From the NCBI GenBank assembly GCA_963680875.1, contig OY804575.1:28734494-28798493 (forward strand): a DNA stretch of 64,000 bases, in the 5' to 3' direction. This document shows, in pieces, positions 55,501 to 63,958 of this stretch (its first letter is position 1; every line of letters begins with the position of its first letter). The notes beneath the pieces were generated by a model. That model was given only the letters and a program-made list of their open reading frames with translations. It ran no database searches and was not told the origin of the DNA. Origin of the DNA: Bathymodiolus brooksi. Lineage: Eukaryota; Mollusca; Bivalvia; Mytilida; Modiolidae. Position numbers and translations under genes: made by a program.

Positions 55501-58500
55501 TACACCTACAGTAGATTTGTACCTGTCTACTTGTTCAGTAATTTACAATGAAGTCTAAGACAAATTTTATAATTTTAAGTTGAATATCAATCAATAGCTT
55601 TCTTCATTATGTTGCATGTCTTTGTATAATTGACATTTTGATTTATGATTCATCATTTCATGTCAATAAACAGTTTAATATACTGTGATGGCTATCAAAG
55701 ACAATAGTTGTTATATGCCAATAGATGAAGCTTATTAATTTTGAAAAGGTTATTAATGAAAATCGTAGAATATCAAAGTGAATTAAGCTTAAGATGGTAG
55801 AATTTATCAGCCAATCATCTTGTTGCCAAGGATATGTAATTTGATGTATTTTAAATAGGACACATACTGTAAATGTCATAATGATATTGACTTTTTCATG
55901 TGACCTTTTATTGGATATTTCCATTTACATATTCTTCATATTCTTTGCCCTTTATTAACTCACCTGGCTGAAAGGCCATGTGAGCTTTTGCCATCAATTG
56001 GTGTTCATCGTCTGCTGTCAGTCGTCTGTTAGCTTTTCACATTTTAATCTTCTTCTCTGAAACCACTTAGCCAAATGAATTCGATAGGAAGCATCTATGG
56101 AAGGTCCTCTATAAAGATTGCTCATTTCATCCCGATCTGTTAACAAACATGGCCACTATAGGCAATTCTTGTTTCTGGTTGGTCAATTTCTAAAAATCTT
56201 CTCCTCTGAAACCGCTTAGCCAAATAAAGCAATATTTTACAAGAAGCATCTATGGAAGGTCCTCTTAAGATTTCCTCATTTTACCCCAATTGGACAAAGA
56301 ACATGGTCGCCATGAACAATTCTTATTTCTGATTGGCTGAAATTTAACAAATCTTCTCCTCTGAAACTAGGAGACACAATGAATTATTACTTTGTAGGAA
56401 TGATGTATGGGAGATCCTGTACACAATTTTCATATTTCATGCCAATCATACAACTAATATGGCCACCATAGGCAGTTCTTGTTTGTGATGGGCTAATTTA
56501 AGCAAAACTTCTCTAAAACCATTTGGCCAGATTATTAAAAATGTGGTAGGAAGCACCTAAGGAAGGTGCTGTATAAAGTTTCCTCAAAGCAAAATGACAG
56601 GTGAGCGACACAGGATTAGCCTACTGAGCCTCTGGTTCTGTCATATTACCTTTTCATATTATGACTTTTATCTGTTATATTGTACATATGATACGTTTTG
56701 TTTACAGGTGATGACCAAGTATGAAGATTTAGTTGTAGCTCATTGTGGTGTTACTCTAAAAGAAGCAAATTCAATCTTACAGAAAAGTAAAAAAGGTAAC
56801 ATTGATTATTAATGATTAAAGTTACAATTCTGTATTGTAAAATCTTGGCATCTTTGACATAGAAATATGTTTTAAGTGTTTTTTTCCTATAATTTCCTTA
56901 ATGAATTTCTTACCTGCACTTTTCAACAAGGTTCTACCTAGTTGCTGGACAGTAATCATTTTCAGTTTTATTCATTACCTATATAAATCATGTGAGCTAT
57001 AGATGCTGAGAGGGCCTCTGGTTTATCATTGATAAGAATTTCTGGCTCCAATGAAGATGAGGCATATGTTTTAGGTCACTAAAAGATCAGTTCCTCTAGT
57101 TGTATTTGAATTGAAGCTTCCATACGAAATGCAGATTTAGTCTGGTACAAATTAAAACTACATGTTCTACGGTGTCATGACCCTGTGCTCCGAAGATTAA
57201 CATACACTGCAATAGAGAAAATGTTAAAAATGACGTGAAGCATTTTTGTGATATATAGATTAATGTTTACACCAACTTAGGCCCCAGAGTTTATGGTTTC
57301 TGAGTTCTTGTGGTCCATGGCTTAAAAAAGCCTGCAATGTGGAAAAATTCAAAAATGAAATTGAGATCCAATTGTTTTTGGCATGAATCAGCATTGTGAT
57401 GTGAATATTCAATTTTGTACCAACCCAGGATCTGATGGATTCAAATCCTAGGAGATCAAAATGAAACATATGCAATGGTTCAAATAAATTTTCTTTACAA
57501 GGTACAGGCTTGTATAAACCACTAATTTTGACATGGACAAAGCCTTTTTAAATTATATCCTATTGCTCTGCATGCAAATAAAATACAAATAAATGTAATT
57601 TACAGCTGACAACATGGGGCTGTTATTTGGTGTTTTTATGATTTGTTTTCTCAGTATCACTGGAAGACAAATGTATTTTTAAACAAAAGATTAATTGAAT
57701 TTTCAGAAATCAGGATGAAAATGGAATGACATTAGAGAAAGGTAATATTAATTTGCAATTTATATAAAATAAAGTGTTCATAAAGTTTTTTTTTTTATAT
57801 TTCAGGCAAGTTACCTATAGTAAATGATAAAGGAGAATTAGTATCCTTAATAGCCAGAACAGACACCAAAAAGAACAGGGATTTCCCTCTCGCTTCAAAA
57901 GATGAAAGGTAAGATTTATTGATGATACAGTACAAAGATTTGTACCATTTGTATCATGTGTTATATACAGGTGCCTGTTAAGGCAGGTTTGACTGTATTT
58001 TATTCTAGGACTATACCATTTGTATCATGTGTTATATACAGGTGCCTGTTAAGGCAGGTTTGACTGTATTTTATTCTAGGACTATACCATTTGTATCATT
58101 TGTTATATACAGGTGCCTGTTAAGGCAGGTTTGACTGTATTTTATTCTAGGACTATACCATTTGTATCATTTGTTATATACAGGTGCCTGTTAAGGCAGG
58201 TTTGACTGTATTTTATTCTAGGACTATAATTTGACCTTGACACACACATTATAACTAGTACAAAATAAGAAGGTAATAAACATTATTTTACAATCTACCA
58301 CAATGGTTTAAAATGAAAATAAGTGATTAAAATGCCTTTGCTATGGAGCTTTATTAATATGATCTATGCTTTATTAGTCACTAGAAGTTGTTAAGTTATT
58401 AAATTGCCTTTGCTATGGAGCTTTATTAATATGATCTATGATTTATTAGTCACTAGAAGTTGTCTTATAATCATGGATGATTTTTTTCAGTTATTTAACT

Positions 58501-59697
58501 GATTTCAGCTATTTTCCTCAGAAAATGAATTGCCGAAAGTTGTTGGACAGTCAGAACAGCTCAAAAATGAACCAGATAGTGTAGATGGTATCAGCTATTT
58601 TTCATTGATTTTCAGTTATTCTATTCTTCATTGATTTTCAGTTATTCTATTTTTCATTGATTTTCAGTTATTCTATTTTCCATTGATTTTCAGTTATTCT
58701 ATTTTTCATTGATTTTCAGTTATTCTATTTTTCATTGATTTTCAGTTATTCTATTTTTCAGTTATTCTATTGTTCATTGATTTTCAGTTATTCTATATTT
58801 CATTGATTTCCAGTTATTCTATTTTTCATTGATTTTCAGTTATTCTATTTTTCATTGATTTTCAGTTATTCTATTTTCCATTGATTTTCAGTTATTCTAT
58901 TTTTCATTGATTTTCAGTTATTCTATTGTTCATTGATTTTCAGTTATTCTATTTTCTAACCAGAATCATCCCTCTATAATGCTGAGTTTTTGTAAGAAAT
59001 AGTAATATTGAAAGAAGTCTCGTCTCTAAGAATGACTAACATGTGCATTACTTTTCTTTTTTCTTAGGAAACAATTGTTAGTTGGTGCAGCTGTAAGTAC
59101 TCATGATGAAGACAAGAAAAGGTTGGACGTTTTGGTGGCATCAGGAGTAGATTTTGTTGTTCTGGTAATTACATCTCAACACTTCTATGTCCTTCTATAC
59201 ACTATTACTGTTATAGAATTATTTTTTTTTTAATTTTTAATTCAAGATATCATTTTACCTAATAGGAAAAATCATAGTATTTTTTCACACCTTTTTTGTA
59301 TTGTACAACATGGAACAAATATGGTATTTAATATGGAGGATTCCAATTGGTTTCACTTGATAGACAGATATACAATCATTACAAAATAAAATCTATAGTT
59401 AAATTTCTCAATATAGAACACATTTGGGACCAATATTTGTGTTAACTATAGACAGGTGTTCTGATTATACAGGTTAAATTTATGATAATTTAGACATTAA
59501 GACTAAATTTCCTATTTCTTCTATAGCGATTATAAATACCTCACATTATTGCCGGAGAAATGTATTATGTAACAATTGAATTTATGTGTTTTTATTTTAT
59601 TAACAGGATTCTTCACAAGGCAATTCAATATACCAAATAGAGTTTATAAAACATGCGAAGAATTTATATCCTGATTTACAAGTCGTTGGTGGTAATG
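37412..59697 (+). CDS. IMPDH: Inosine-5'-monophosphate dehydrogenase, exons 1-9 (C-terminal half outside window)
   Basis: Spliced gene for the cytosolic tetrameric enzyme that oxidises IMP to XMP with NAD+, the committed step of guanine nucleotide synthesis. Exons: 37412-37509, 42232-42280, 49577-49678, 52342-52416, 53808-54014, 56708-56795, 57806-57908, 59068-59164, 59607-59697. Phases join cleanly; 910 nt give about 303 residues with the same spacing as human IMPDH2. The N-terminal [17 protein letters not shown] block, the start of the TIM barrel ([15 protein letters not shown]), the [10 protein letters not shown] segment, the paired CBS (Bateman) regulatory domains in exons 5-7 and the return to the barrel (LDSSQGNS) are visible. 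The catalytic Cys loop, flap and IMP-binding C-terminal half lie beyond 64000. A DIRS-like retroelement occupies the intron after exon 9. IMPDH1 versus IMPDH2 is not meaningful for an invertebrate single gene. Confidence 0.94.
37775..37895 (-). repeat. SINE family B 3' part
   Basis: 'cagtgagtgagtgattgttg', 'ttaatgccaactcagca', then 'agaacaagttaattttcaat' and 'gagatgatgatgag', the reverse complement of the 3' end of the element at 10968-11310. Starts in the gtga-type tail repeat. Confidence 0.7.
37905..38040 (+). repeat. Dispersed repeat, inverted partner at 40400-40530
   Basis: 'gccacaattaaaaatatttc' with 'gtttgcccaaacccgaccca' matches, in opposite orientation, 'atatttttaattgtggcccc' with 'gttcgggcaaacga' at 40435-40480. 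Both carry 'ggctccca'. Ends in a (gtag)n tract. Confidence 0.55.
39114..39210 (+). repeat. SINE family A head
   Basis: 'tggtcgtgatcatatggtag', 'ttggatttacaactatctgc', 'gttgtgagttcgaacctcat': 5' part only, the 3' half being lost. Confidence 0.7.
39786..40219 (-). CDS. Candidate unidentified exon, opposite strand, inside IMPDH intron 1 (one in-frame TGA)
   Basis: On the minus strand an ATG at 40219 opens [20 protein letters not shown] and runs 66 codons to TGA at 40021-40019. The same frame then continues open for 77 more codons (including [20 protein letters not shown] and [14 protein letters not shown]) and stops exactly at a strong donor, ACAG|GTGAGT, at 39786/39785. Composition is richer in G+C than the flanks. 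About 145 codons with a single stop is unexpected for this AT-rich DNA. I do not recognise the protein. It could be the first exon of a nested gene with a mis-sequenced or polymorphic codon, two alternative starts, or a decayed exon. No downstream exon was identified. Confidence 0.4.
40565..40795 (+). repeat. SINE family A, most of element
   Basis: From 'actacctgtgcaatcagtgc' through 'gaggtgtactcgatacaaca' to 'gaaagtggcgctaaatacca'. First half of the head missing. Confidence 0.8.
40873..41095 (+). repeat. SINE family A, most of element
   Basis: A second copy in the same orientation 80 bp after the previous one, with 'gttcgaatcacgctcatggc' and tail 'gctgaaagtggcgttaaat'-like sequence. About 12 bp deleted in the B-box region. 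Confidence 0.8.
41096..41860. other. Intron sequence, no feature recognised
   Basis: AT-rich IMPDH intron 1 sequence without supported genes or element boundaries. Confidence 0.45.
41862..42250 (+). repeat. Tandem array of IMPDH exon 2 acceptor plus exon start
   Basis: Ten AG sites at 41873, 41914, 41944, 41986, 42027, 42068, 42110, 42147, 42188 and 42231, each in ttattttttag|tgattt. Most copies continue as tgatttcttaatattgcc, equal to the first 18 nt of exon 2, and then 'attatttttttctta'. Only the last continues into exon 2. Copies vary slightly (one has cgatttcaat). Confidence 0.95.
42232..42280 (+). CDS. IMPDH: IMPDH exon 2 with tenfold duplicated acceptor
   Basis: 49-nt exon encoding [16 protein letters not shown] (human DFLILPGYIDFTADQV), donor GTAAGT. 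Its acceptor AG (42230-42231) is the last of ten ttttttag|tgattt sites, nine of them upstream decoys that also carry the first exon bases. Confidence 0.95.
42690..42801 (+). repeat. 28-bp tandem repeat, 4 units
   Basis: Unit ggcctgtcgtgttactgttg plus 'ttacagat'. Each unit contains a pyrimidine-rich stretch ending in ACAG, acceptor-like. Located 0.4 kb after IMPDH exon 2. Confidence 0.9.
43613..45618 (-). pseudogene. LINE ORF2 remnant, RT catalytic core to C-terminus (frameshifted)
   Basis: Successive minus-strand frames 45030-45618, 44491-45069 and 43613-44527 overlap slightly and read as one protein broken by indels. It includes FADD, '[12 protein letters not shown]', '[15 protein letters not shown]' and a C-terminal Cys/His cluster whose last Cys is replaced (WNWEIV). 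Confidence 0.88.
45619..46416 (-). pseudogene. LINE ORF2 remnant, N-terminal RT part
   Basis: 265 codons ending at TAG/TAA-type stop after [10 protein letters not shown]. Contains the finger motifs of L1/Tx1 clade RTs; one key Gly in the usual KSPGxDG is Arg (KSPRSDG), a sign of decay. Confidence 0.9.
46442..48540. other. Intron sequence with dispersed repeats
   Basis: Dispersed-repeat pieces at 46815-47060 and 48220-48480 ('ggcatgaagagggcattgtg'). Between them 47208-48184 has opposed motifs 'acgtcggacaagt' and 'tcggacaagtac' that may be ends of a decayed element. No gene supported. Confidence 0.4.
48541..48805 (+). repeat. SINE family A variant with a different tRNA-like head
   Basis: Head gggcccggttggctcaatgt to 'gtgtgggtttgcgcccggct' differs from the other copies, while body 'gtactcccgcttcttccacc' and tail 'gctgaaatattgctgaaagt' to 'gttaaacacaataaatcatt' are the same. 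Confidence 0.8.
49328..49440 (-). repeat. SINE family A, degenerate
   Basis: 'catttaatgccacattctac', 'attccactgacatgctgcaa' and 'gtaactcat': reverse, old copy before IMPDH exon 3. Confidence 0.5.
49577..49678 (+). CDS. IMPDH: IMPDH exon 3
   Basis: Acceptor tctttag and donor GTATGT, phase 0 at both ends. It encodes [20 protein letters not shown] then [14 protein letters not shown], the conserved first strands of the catalytic barrel. The preceding 7.3-kb intron contains the truncated LINE. Confidence 0.95.
50008..50530 (+). repeat. Dispersed repeat ('tcacctgaccgaatag ... gtgagcctctag')
   Basis: Starts 'aactcacctgaccgaatagt' and ends 'ggctcatgtgagcctctagt', as at 55955-56640. Inner part shares 'gagcattgtaatataaag' with 48290 and 57390. 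Its ends are mildly complementary (cacctga / catgtgag). Confidence 0.65.
51572..51734. repeat. Large near-perfect hairpin, about 80-bp arms
   Basis: Left arm attacatacatagtgtggtg to 'cactacgagtcgc'; right arm 'gcgacgagttgtga' to the complement of the start. The apex at 51649-51654 is GC-rich (cgcgatagcg). Intronic, no coding content. Confidence 0.85.
52342..52416 (+). CDS. IMPDH: IMPDH exon 4
   Basis: Acceptor aattttag and donor GTAAGC. It encodes [20 protein letters not shown] then VRKVK (human [25 protein letters not shown]). Confidence 0.95.
52541..52704 (+). repeat. 54-bp tandem repeat, 3 units
   Basis: Unit ttggtccatttgtagaagta, 'tatagatataaaagtataca', 'atcattgatttgtt'; copies identical, in the intron after IMPDH exon 4. 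Confidence 0.9.
53102..53279. mobile_element. Pogo/Tigger MITE
   Basis: Starts CAGTCAAACCTGCCCATGCA and ends aatacaggtttgacta, with TA flanks (53100-53101 and 53280-53281). Same termini as the 981-bp element at 3900-4880, reduced to 178 bp. Confidence 0.8.
53808..54014 (+). CDS. IMPDH: IMPDH exon 5 (CBS domain 1)
   Basis: Acceptor ttctacag and donor GTAAGT. It encodes [20 protein letters not shown], then [20 protein letters not shown] and [13 protein letters not shown]. This is the first CBS motif of the Bateman module, which binds adenine/guanine nucleotides allosterically and controls filament assembly. Confidence 0.95.
54093..54172 (-). repeat. SINE family B 3' part
   Basis: 'gagtgagtgagtgattgttg', 'tttaatgccaactcagcaat' and 'atatcatggcgagaacaaga'. 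Matches 37775-37895. Confidence 0.7.
54394..54490. repeat. Hairpin with about 35-bp arms
   Basis: atttataccacggttttccg and the complement of atttataccacggttttcag face each other across a 25-nt loop containing 'cacgaagtgtg'. MITE- or small-foldback-like. Confidence 0.8.
54610..55348. mobile_element. TIR element, 739 bp, TATCT target duplication
   Basis: Termini cagagctccagataa and its complement ttatctggagctctg; direct tatct at 54605-54609 and 55349-55353. Further inward, 'agtaattaccccc' opposes 'aagtaattacggggaa'. No transposase; superfamily not assigned. Confidence 0.65.
55955..56640 (+). repeat. Dispersed repeat, long copy
   Basis: Starts 'aactcacctggctgaaaggc' and ends 'tactgagcctctggttctg'. 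Inside, 'cttctcctctgaaaccgctt' and 'atctatggaaggtcctct' recur about every 120 bp (three to four internal repeats). Same family as 1-600. Confidence 0.75.
56708..56795 (+). CDS. IMPDH: IMPDH exon 6 (start of CBS domain 2)
   Basis: Acceptor gtttacag and donor GTAACA. It encodes [20 protein letters not shown] then NSILQKSKK (human [29 protein letters not shown]). Phase 0 in, phase 1 out. Confidence 0.95.
56880..57500 (+). repeat. Dispersed repeat, diverged copies
   Basis: 'gatgctgagagggcctctgg' near 56998 and 'ggcatgaatcagcattgtga' near 57379 link this stretch to 48290 and 50370. Intronic. Confidence 0.55.
57806..57908 (+). CDS. IMPDH: IMPDH exon 7 (end of CBS domain 2)
   Basis: Acceptor tatttcag and donor GTAAGA. 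It encodes [20 protein letters not shown] then [14 protein letters not shown]. The ARTD and LASKD motifs mark the return to the barrel. Phase 1 in, phase 2 out. Confidence 0.95.
57935..58230 (+). repeat. 71-bp tandem repeat, 4 units, containing a pogo terminus
   Basis: Unit gactataccatttgtatcat, 'gtgttatatacaggtgcctg', 'ttaaggcaggtttgactgta', 'ttttattctag'. The aggtttgactgta part is the right end of the pogo elements at 3900 and 53102, so a transposon terminus and its flank were amplified. Confidence 0.9.
58329..58464 (+). repeat. About 72-bp tandem duplication
   Basis: Two copies of 'tgcctttgctatggagcttt' to 'tattagtcactagaagttgt', nearly identical. Confidence 0.85.
58590..58952 (+). repeat. 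26-bp tandem repeat, about 14 units, acceptor-like
   Basis: Unit ttattctatttttcattgat plus 'tttcag', i.e. repeated branch-point/pyrimidine/CAG-like strings about 115 bp before the real acceptor of IMPDH exon 8 (59067). One unit is shortened. Confidence 0.9.
59068..59164 (+). CDS. IMPDH: IMPDH exon 8
   Basis: Acceptor tttcttag and donor GTAATT. It encodes [20 protein letters not shown] then [12 protein letters not shown] (human [32 protein letters not shown]). Confidence 0.95.
59607..59697 (+). CDS. IMPDH: IMPDH exon 9 (last exon in window)
   Basis: Acceptor ttaacag and donor GTATGC. It encodes [20 protein letters not shown] then [10 protein letters not shown]; Asp of LDSSQGN contacts NAD. 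Exits in phase 1. The next exon would begin with the VVTAAQ segment and is not in the window. Confidence 0.94.
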
Positions 59698-60312
59698 GTA
59701 TGCTATCTTAATTAGTGTTTTCTACACAAAGGAACCAATCATTTGTAATTTTTTCTTTAGAACGGGAGCAATTATTTAGAATTATTTCATAGTTATCACA
59801 TAGGTTATACAGGTGCAATTAATCCGTTTCAAATTTCCCATTTTGTAACTAACCAATCATAATTGTTTGTGATACACCCTGTACAGCATCACTGACATTT
59901 ATTTAAATTTAAGTAATTTTTAAGTATAGCATATTTGCTGTAGGAAACACTACATTTGCACAAGTAACTCTTTTATGTTAGCCTATCTATATTAATAAAC
60001 AAATTCACAGTTCTTGTTTTCTCTATCATAGCCTTCAGGCTATCTCAGGTTTAATGTGAAATTTGTGTCAACAAATAGCCACGTGCCTTTGCTATTTAAA
60101 GAATAACAAATTTTAATGCATGGGTGCTTTCACCCAGGTAATTCATACAGGTAGCACAGGTAGTATATAAATGTATGAAACGGGTATCCCATACTTTTTT
60201 GTAGCAAAGTCCACGTGTAGTTGGACATTTACAAAGTGTCCATTTATTTCTGTGAGCTCGAGGAAGTCACATAGATTTTATAAGCTCGTAGAAGCTTTAT
60301 GTTATATGATAA
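59698..60312. other. Intron and probable 5' end of the DIRS-like element
   Basis: No gene. Around 60030 'catagccttcaggctatctc' is a small palindrome, and 60150-60300 is less AT-rich; the terminal repeat of the retroelement is likely here but its boundary could not be set. Confidence 0.4.
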
Positions 60313-60585
60313 GTGGAAAAATTCAGTGATTTCAGCTCCGCGGAGGAGACGGATAATGACATTCCTGTTAATACAGATGTATTAAAGTTATTTGACTCTG
60401 AAAATGAAATGGAGCAAAGCTTTTCAGGTTTTGAAAAAGATCAATGTAATGAGGCTTCAAATCCTACTATTAATGTTAAAACATTACAAAGTTGGTGAAG
60501 AAGTCGTAGAACTCAAAATAATGAACCAAGTAAAAACCTGAAGAAAAAAGCTCCAGCTAAACGTAAGTCTAGTAATGATAAAATG
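60313..60585 (+). pseudogene. DIRS-like gag, 5' piece
   Basis: Opens at ATG 60313 (MEKFSDFSSAEETDNDIPVN), hits TGA at 60496-60498 and continues in frame with a basic stretch (NLKKKAPAKRKSS) up to the minisatellite. The TGA is one substitution from an Arg codon, which suits the following Arg-rich sequence. Confidence 0.6.
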
Positions 60586-61774
60586 CCGATGACAGGCTAA
60601 ACAGAGGGACAAAGTAGACTCTAATACCGATGACAGGCTAAACAGAGGGACAAAGTAGACTCTAATACCGATGACAGGCTAAACAGAGGGACAAAGTAGA
60701 CTCTAATACCGATGACAGGCTAAACAGAGGGACAAAGTAGACTCTAATACCGATGACAGGCTAAACACAGGGACAAAGTAGACTCTAATACCGATGACAG
60801 GCTAAACAGAGGGACAAAGTAGACTCTAATACCGATGACAGGCTAAACAGAGGGACAAAGTAGACTCTAATACCGATGACAGGCTAAACAGAGGGACAAA
60901 GTAGACTCTAATACCGATGACAGGCTAAACAGAGGGACAAAGTAGACTCTAATACCGATGACAGGCTAAACAGAGGGACAAAGTAGACTCTAATACCGAT
61001 GACAGGCTAAACAGAGGGACAAAGTAGACTCTAATACCGATGACAGGCTAAACAGAGGGACAAAGTAGACTCTAATACCGATGACAGGCTAAACAGAGGG
61101 ACAAAGTAGACTCTAATACCGATGACAGGCTAAACAGAGGGACAAAGTAGACTCTAATACCGATGACAGGCTAAACAGAGGGACAAAGTAGACTCTAATA
61201 CCGATGACAGGCTAAACAGAGGGACAAAGTAGACTCTAATACCGATGACAGGCTAAACAGAGGGACAAAGTAGACTCTAATACCGATGACAGGCTAAACA
61301 GAGGGACAAAGTAGACTCTAATACCGATGACAGGCTAAACAGAGGGACAAAGTAGACTCTAATACCGATGACAGGCTAAACAGAGGGACAAAGTAGACTC
61401 TAATACCGATGACAGGCTAAACAGAGGGACAAAGTAGACTCTAATACCGATGACAGGCTAAACAGAGGGACAAAGTAGACTCTAATACCGATGACAGGCT
61501 AAACAGAGGGACAAAGTAGACTCTAATACCGATGACAGGCTAAACAGAGGGACAAAGTAGACTCTAATACCGATGACAGGCTAAACAGAGGGACAAAGTA
61601 GACTCTAATACCGATGACAGGCTAAACAGAGGGACAAAGTAGACTCTAATACCGATGACAGGCTAAACAGAGGGACAAAGTAGACTCTAATACCGATGAC
61701 AGGCTAAACAGAGGGACAAAGTAGACTCTAATACCGATGACAGGCTAAACAGAGGGACAAAGTAGACTCTAATA
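60586..61774 (+). repeat. 41-bp minisatellite, 29 units, inside the gag-like ORF
   Basis: Unit ccgatgacaggctaaacaga plus 'gggacaaagtagactctaata'-type sequence repeated 29 times with almost no variation (one unit has aaacaca). 41 is not a multiple of three and every frame contains stops. Confidence 0.97.
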
Positions 61775-62718
61775 ACAATACTACAAGTATTTTAAATGAT
61801 TTATTGTCCAAATTTTTGGAACAAAGCACTATCCTTAATAAGAATATTGAATCATTTCCAAGTACTAGCAAGTCCGGTGGTATTAATATACCGGAAGTTC
61901 AAAATCAAGAACGTACTGATGAATGTCAACAACAATCTTATGAATTCGATTATAATCAATACGATGATGATAGTATTTTGGAATTAAATGAGCTCTTTCC
62001 GAATTGTGCAACCGGAAATCAGGTAATTGTGTCAGATAAGGCTGACTTTGATTTACCTCAAATATTTGAGGAACAAACACGTTTTTCTGACGCTGTGTCA
62101 GAATCGTTAGCAGAGTTTGTTAATTCTGCTTGCACTAAAAAAGCAGATGTTGCCAATTTGATTGAGGCCAATCAAATACCATCAAACTGCAAAAGTTTGG
62201 TTCCGCCATTGATAAATTCAGAAAAATGGTCTTACCTATATAGTAATATTCAACAGAGAGATAAAAGTCTCCAAGAAGTTCAGAAAATGTTAGGCTTATC
62301 TGTGGTACCGATGATAAAAATGGCCGAAATGTTAAAAACTGGACAAATTGTCTTGACAAATGCTAAAACTTGGATCACACAAGCTATTGCCTTGGCTTGT
62401 CATTCATTCTTTGAAATTAACATCAAACGACGTTATTTCATAAGACCTTATGTTAGTAAAAAATTCCAACCACTGTGTTCTGCTAGCTGTCCTATAGAGG
62501 AATATCTATTTCCAAAAGATCTATCAAAAAGGATGAAGGAAATAACGGATGCTTCTGAAATAAACAAACAGTTTCGTTCTGCTCCAAAAAACTTCAGAGG
62601 AAGGCCCTATGGAAGGATCCAGAATTACAAGGAAAATTGGTACAAACACCAAGGACAAAGGGGACGAGGTTATCAGAGACATCCCAGAGGGCACATGAGA
62701 GGCCGTTGCCATCACTAA
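61775..62718 (+). pseudogene. DIRS-like gag, main piece
   Basis: Frame open from the array edge, SILNDLLSKFLEQS, through 'NSEKWSYLYSNIQQRDKSLQ', 'EYLFPKDLSKRMKEI' to an Arg/Gly-rich C-terminus (RGRPYGRIQ, RGRGYQRHPRGHMRGR). The I..W..L....R..D..LQ.VQ pattern and basic tail match DIRS gag-like proteins, which bind RNA. Ends at TAA 62716-62718. Confidence 0.75.
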
Positions 62719-62754
62719 AAGTAAGTATGTGTATTGTTGAATCTTTCAAAGCTT

Positions 62755-63392
62755 GTAGTTTGGAAAGGAAATTAGAACAATGGCAAAAATTAACAGTAGA
62801 TAACTGGGTACTTAGTACAGTAAAGAGGTACACAGTAGATAACTGGGTACTTAGTACAGTAAAGAGCTACACAGTAGATAACTGGGTACTTAGTACAGTA
62901 AAGAGGTACAAAATAGAGTTTTTTAAAACACCTTTTCAGTTTTCTGTTCCGAAAACCATTGATTTTGGAGAAACACAAAATCAAATAGTAGACAATGAAA
63001 TAATTGAACTTTTACAAAAAGGGGCCATTTCAGAATGTAAACATGAAGACAATGAATTCATATCCTATATATTTTTGGTAAAGAAAAAAGGTGGAAAATT
63101 TCGACCAGTAATAAATCTTAAAAGACTCAATAAATTTATTGAATATCATCATTTCAAGATGGAAAATATAGAAACAGTGCTTAATTCTATAAAAAGAAAT
63201 TCCTATTTTGTAAACTTAGACCTACAAAATGCATATTTTTCCTTATCCGATTCCATACATAAATCTTACAGAAAGTATCTAAAATTTGAATGGAGGGATA
63301 AACTTTATCAGTTTAACTGTTTATGTTTTGGTATAATCCTCTGCTCCAAGAGTTTTTTCAAAATTGAAGAAAGTAATTTTTGCCCACATTAG
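62755..63392 (+). pseudogene. DIRS-like reverse transcriptase, fingers and palm
   Basis: Reads through the entry motif W.L..VK.Y.IEF, then EIIELLQKGAISECKHEDNE, KKKGGKFRPVINLKRLNKFI, FKMENIETVL, NLDLQNAYFSL and 'YQFNCLCFGI'. Position of the first catalytic Asp is kept (LDLQNAYF). Frame is lost near 63345, before the YxDD motif. Confidence 0.85.
62793..62909 (+). repeat. In-frame 39-bp triplication in RT
   Basis: Three 39-bp units (from 62793, 62832 and 62871) each encode TVDNWVLSTVK plus RY or SY. Exactly 13 codons, so the frame is preserved. Confidence 0.95.
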
Positions 63393-63958
63393 GAGGATGG
63401 GAATTTCTGCATTTTATTACATAGATGATTCTCTTATAGAAGCAGATTCACCATATTTGTGTACTAATCAATGCCAAACTCTGATGACTGATGAAAAACC
63501 TTGGTTTTTACATTAATTATGAAAAATCTAACTTGATTCCTTCAACTAGAATAGAATATCTAGGACATCTGATTGATTCTGTAACTTTCAAAGTTTACTT
63601 ACCAGATGAAAAGGTGGAACAAATTCTTATGTCATGTGCTGAAATGTTGAATTCAAAAACTTGTAAAATTAGAACAGTAGCACACCTTATAGGCTTATTT
63701 ACTTCTGTGAAGAATGCAATTCATTTAAGTCTATTATTTTATAGATATCTCAACAGAGACAAAGTTCATGCATTAGCTGCTTCAAACAATGATTATGAAA
63801 TCTATATGACCTTATCTGAAGAAGCTAAAAATGAAATAAAGTGGTGGCAAAATAACATATTTGATAAAAATGGCAAAGATATAAGACCAAGTAAAATTCA
63901 ATTTTATTTAGAAACAGATGCATCCAAAGCTGACTGGGTGCCAATTTTCATGGTATAA
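63393..63958 (+). pseudogene. DIRS-like RT thumb and RNase H start (frameshifted)
   Basis: YIDDSLIEA at about 63420 in another frame, then from 63491 KNLGFYINYEKSNLIPSTRI and 'EYLGHLIDSVTFKVYLPDEK', and the RNase H opening FYLETDASKADW. One more shift near 63940 before TGGRWTGKES at the window end. Confidence 0.82.

Noticed and set aside
60586..61774. CRISPR-like regular repeats
   Set aside because: Units are contiguous with no unique spacers, in a eukaryotic retroelement; an ordinary minisatellite. The same applies to the arrays at 8480, 33619 and 58590.
62594..62984. Minus-strand frames opposite the DIRS-like ORFs
   Set aside because: Antisense shadows of the gag and RT reading frames; the repeated peptide comes from the 39-bp triplication.
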